23,431 bases of DNA from a virus, in IMG/VR virus record IMGVR_UViG_3300020061_000026, positions 1-23,431 of that record. One strand, given 5' to 3'. Numbering within the stretch: position 1 is the first letter of the stretch; every line of letters starts with the position of its first letter. Made by a program: the position numbers and the translations under genes. Positions 21,513-23,431 of this stretch are shown piece after piece. Under the pieces are notes generated by a model. It was not told the DNA's origin. It made no database searches and saw only the letters and a list, made by a program, of their open reading frames with translations.

Positions 21513-23431
21513 CCCTCAAGAACACCTGGACCACCGGCGAGTCGTATGACGCTACTGCCATCAACGCCGTTGCCACCCAAATCAATACGAACACCACCGA
21601 CATCACTGGTAAGCAGGCAGCCGATGCCGACTTGACTGCGCTTGCAGCCCTGACCGCCCCGGCTACCAAGTTGGCTGGCATCGCCACCGGTGCCACGGCC
21701 AACGACACCGATGCCAACCTGAAGGCCCGTGCGAATCACACTGGCACTCAGGCTGAGTCGACCGTCGTCAACCTGGTCACCGACCTTGCAGCCAAGCAGG
21801 AGACCAGCGAGAAGAACCAGGTCAACGGCTATGCGGGTCTGGACAGCGGCGGCAAGGTCGCCTCGGCTCAGCTCCCGTCCTATGTCGACGACGTCCTGCC
21901 GTACACCAACCTCGCCGGATTCCCCGGCACGGGTGAGAGCGGCAAGATCTACGTCGCCGAGGACACCGGCAAGACCTACCGGTGGTCCGGTTCGGCGTAC
22001 GTGGTCATCAGCGAGACGCTGGCCATCGGCACGACTTCCTCGACGGCGAAGGCCGGTGACTACCAGCCGAGTTGGACGGATGTCACCAGCAAGCCCACCA
22101 CCTTCGCCCCGATCATTGGCTCCGGTGCTGGCGATGCGGTTGCGGGCAATGACTCTCGCCTGACCGACGCCCGCACTCCGACCGACGCCACTGTTACGAC
22201 GGCCAAGATCGCTGCAGCCACGTTGGTGACTGCATCGGAGGGCATCGGGTCCAACAACAACGACACCACCATCCCGACCTCGGCTGCCGTGAAGGCCTAT
22301 GCCGACTCGGTCGGAGGTGGCAGCGGCACTGTCGAGTCCGTCGTGGCAGGTACCAACATCGACGTCGACAACACCGACCCGGCCAACCCGGTCGTCAGCG
22401 TCGAGGCGCTGACCGCCGACGACTTCACCGACGGCACCACCAACCACGTCTTCACCGCTGCCGACGACACCAAGCTCACTGGCATCGAGGCCCTGGCCGA
22501 CGTCACCGACGCGACCAACGTGGATGCTGCTGGTGCGGTGATGAACGCCGACACCTCGACGGCCTCGATGTCGTTCGTGGTCGACGAGGACAACATGGCC
22601 TCTGACTCGGCGGTGAAGGTTCCTACCCAGCAGTCCGTCAAGGCGTACGTGCTGGCCGTGCGAGACGCGCTGATCGCCTCAGCCCCAGGCCTGTTGGACA
22701 CGCTCGACGAGATCGCGGCGGCGCTCAACGACGACCCGAACTTCGCGGCCACCATGACCACGGCGCTCGGCCTGCAGGCCCCGCTGGCCAGCCCTGCGTT
22801 CACCGGCACCCCGACCGGCATCACCAAGTCCCACGTGGGTCTCGGCAGTGTCGACAACACCAGCGACACAGGCAAGCCCGTCAGCACTGCCCAGCAGACC
22901 GCTCTGGACCTCAAGGCACCACTAGCCAGCCCTACCTTCACCGGCACCGTTGCGGGCGTCACCAAGACCCATGTGGGCCTGGGCAGCGTCGACAACACCG
23001 CCGACACAGGCAAGCCGGTCTCCACGGCTACCCAGACAGCGCTCGACGGCAAGGTCGACGAGTCCACGCTGACCACCAAGGGCGACCTGTACGTGGCTAC
23101 GGCGGCAGGCACCATCACCCGGCTGCCGGTCGGCACCAACGACCAGGTGCTCACCGCCGACTCGGCTCAGACCCCCGGCGTGAAGTGGGCAACTGCTGCT
23201 GGTGGTGGTGACGTCACGCTGACGGGCACCCAGACCCTGACGAACAAGACCATCAGCGGGTCGGGCAACACCCTGAGCAATATCTCGGCGGACTCGACGG
23301 TCGATGGCACCACCAACAAGGTCTTCACCGCGACCGAGAAGACCAAGCTCTCGGGCATCTCGGGCACCAACACAGGAGACCAGACCTCCCTCAGCGGCAT
23401 CACGATGACCAAGGCCCAGTTGAACACGGCG
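21509..23431 (+). CDS. Tail fibre protein (3' end outside the window)
   Basis: An open frame of 641 codons runs from GTG 21509 to the right edge without a stop. GTAAGGAG (21493-21500) supports the start. The sequence is a chain of modules common in tail fibres: RANHTGTQ (about 75-82), a unit from [20 protein letters not shown] into a W/G-type domain [20 protein letters not shown], two copies of a TTN-VFTA-TKL-GI unit, [13 protein letters not shown] and [11 protein letters not shown], two 46-residue repeats with [18 protein letters not shown] (residues 425-516), then [20 protein letters not shown] and [14 protein letters not shown]. It is Asp/Thr/Ala-rich, as in elongated trimeric fibres. The receptor-binding tip is presumably beyond the window. 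Confidence 0.88.
   Translation, partial: MTLKNTWTTGESYDATAINAVATQINTNTTDITGKQAADADLTALAALTAPATKLAGIATGATANDTDANLKARANHTGTQAESTVVNLVTDLAAKQETSEKNQVNGYAGLDSGGKVASAQLPSYVDDVLPYTNLAGFPGTGESGKIYVAEDTGKTYRWSGSAYVVISETLAIGTTSSTAKAGDYQPSWTDVTSKPTTFAPIIGSGAGDAVAGNDSRLTDARTPTDATVTTAKIAAATLVTASEGIGSNNNDTTIPTSAAVKAYADSVGGGSGTVESVVAGTNIDVDNTDPANPVVSVEALTADDFTDGTTNHVFTAADDTKLTGIEALADVTDATNVDAAGAVMNADTSTASMSFVVDEDNMASDSAVKVPTQQSVKAYVLAVRDALIASAPGLLDTLDEIAAALNDDPNFAATMTTALGLQAPLASPAFTGTPTGITKSHVGLGSVDNTSDTGKPVSTAQQTALDLKAPLASPTFTGTVAGVTKTHVGLGSVDNTADTGKPVSTATQTALDGKVDESTLTTKGDLYVATAAGTITRLPVGTNDQVLTADSAQTPGVKWATAAGGGDVTLTGTQTLTNKTISGSGNTLSNISADSTVDGTTNKVFTATEKTKLSGISGTNTGDQTSLSGITMTKAQLNTA
22781..23056 (+). 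repeat. Two tandem 138-bp tail fibre repeats
   Basis: Units at 22781-22918 and 22919-23056 encode 46 residues each, both from PLASP-FTGT through [10 protein letters not shown] to TAL. They are similar but not identical, and the fibre frame is kept. Repeat number changes could alter fibre length. Confidence 0.85.

Noticed and set aside
1-23431. Defence system, CRISPR array, tRNA genes or toxin-antitoxin pair
   Set aside because: No repeat-spacer pattern, cloverleaf-like sequence or non-structural gene pair was seen; the window is filled by virion genes.

Overview
The window is the left, structural arm of a long-tailed (siphovirus-type) double-stranded DNA phage or prophage of a GC-rich actinobacterium. 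The evidence is the gene order, the strong G/C bias at third codon positions, the frequent GTG starts, and the style of the terminase, tail chaperone and minor tail proteins. I cannot name the host genus. Every supported gene lies on the + strand, packed head to tail with 1-23 nt overlaps or short gaps. I see no tRNA, integrase, repressor, lysis gene, CRISPR array or defence island.

Layout. 1-235 is non-coding and holds a perfect 89-bp tandem duplication next to the packaging genes. 236-3597 is DNA packaging: small terminase, a candidate 33-residue Cys-rich ORF, and a large terminase whose P-loop is split by a 349-residue intein with a LAGLIDADG endonuclease. 3594-7307 is the head: portal, MuF-like minor head protein, scaffold and HK97-type major capsid protein. 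7387-8862 holds four small neck genes (adaptor, stopper, tail-completion type, tail terminator). 8941-10758 holds the major tail protein and two tail-assembly chaperones. 10762-14346 is the tape measure with an embedded NlpC/P60-like domain. 14347-23431 is the tail tip: distal tail protein, hub-like protein, a 61-aa single-domain protein, an unassigned 183-aa protein, a collagen-repeat minor tail protein, a glycine-rich minor tail protein or adhesin, and a tail fibre that runs off the right edge.

How it works together. The terminase pumps DNA through the portal into a shell built on the scaffold. The neck genes close the head. Tail chaperones and the tape measure set tail tube assembly and length, and the distal proteins form the tip and receptor-binding apparatus. 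Strong RNA hairpins flank the genes for the two most abundant proteins (capsid and tail tube), and several ribosome binding sites lie inside hairpins, so relative protein dosage may be tuned at the RNA level.

Most notable observations. (1) The intein has the sequence hallmarks of class 3 inteins: no N-terminal nucleophile and a Trp-Cys-Thr signature. (2) The two tail chaperone ORFs are in the same frame, and the second appears to carry its own G-like domain fused to a T-like domain. This is not the usual programmed-frameshift arrangement. (3) The hub gene contains a sharply bounded patch of about 450 bp with relaxed codon use, which suggests recombination inside the gene. (4) The non-coding left end carries the 89-bp tandem repeat. 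I found no clear evidence of a wholly new system; these are variations within a recognisable phage module.
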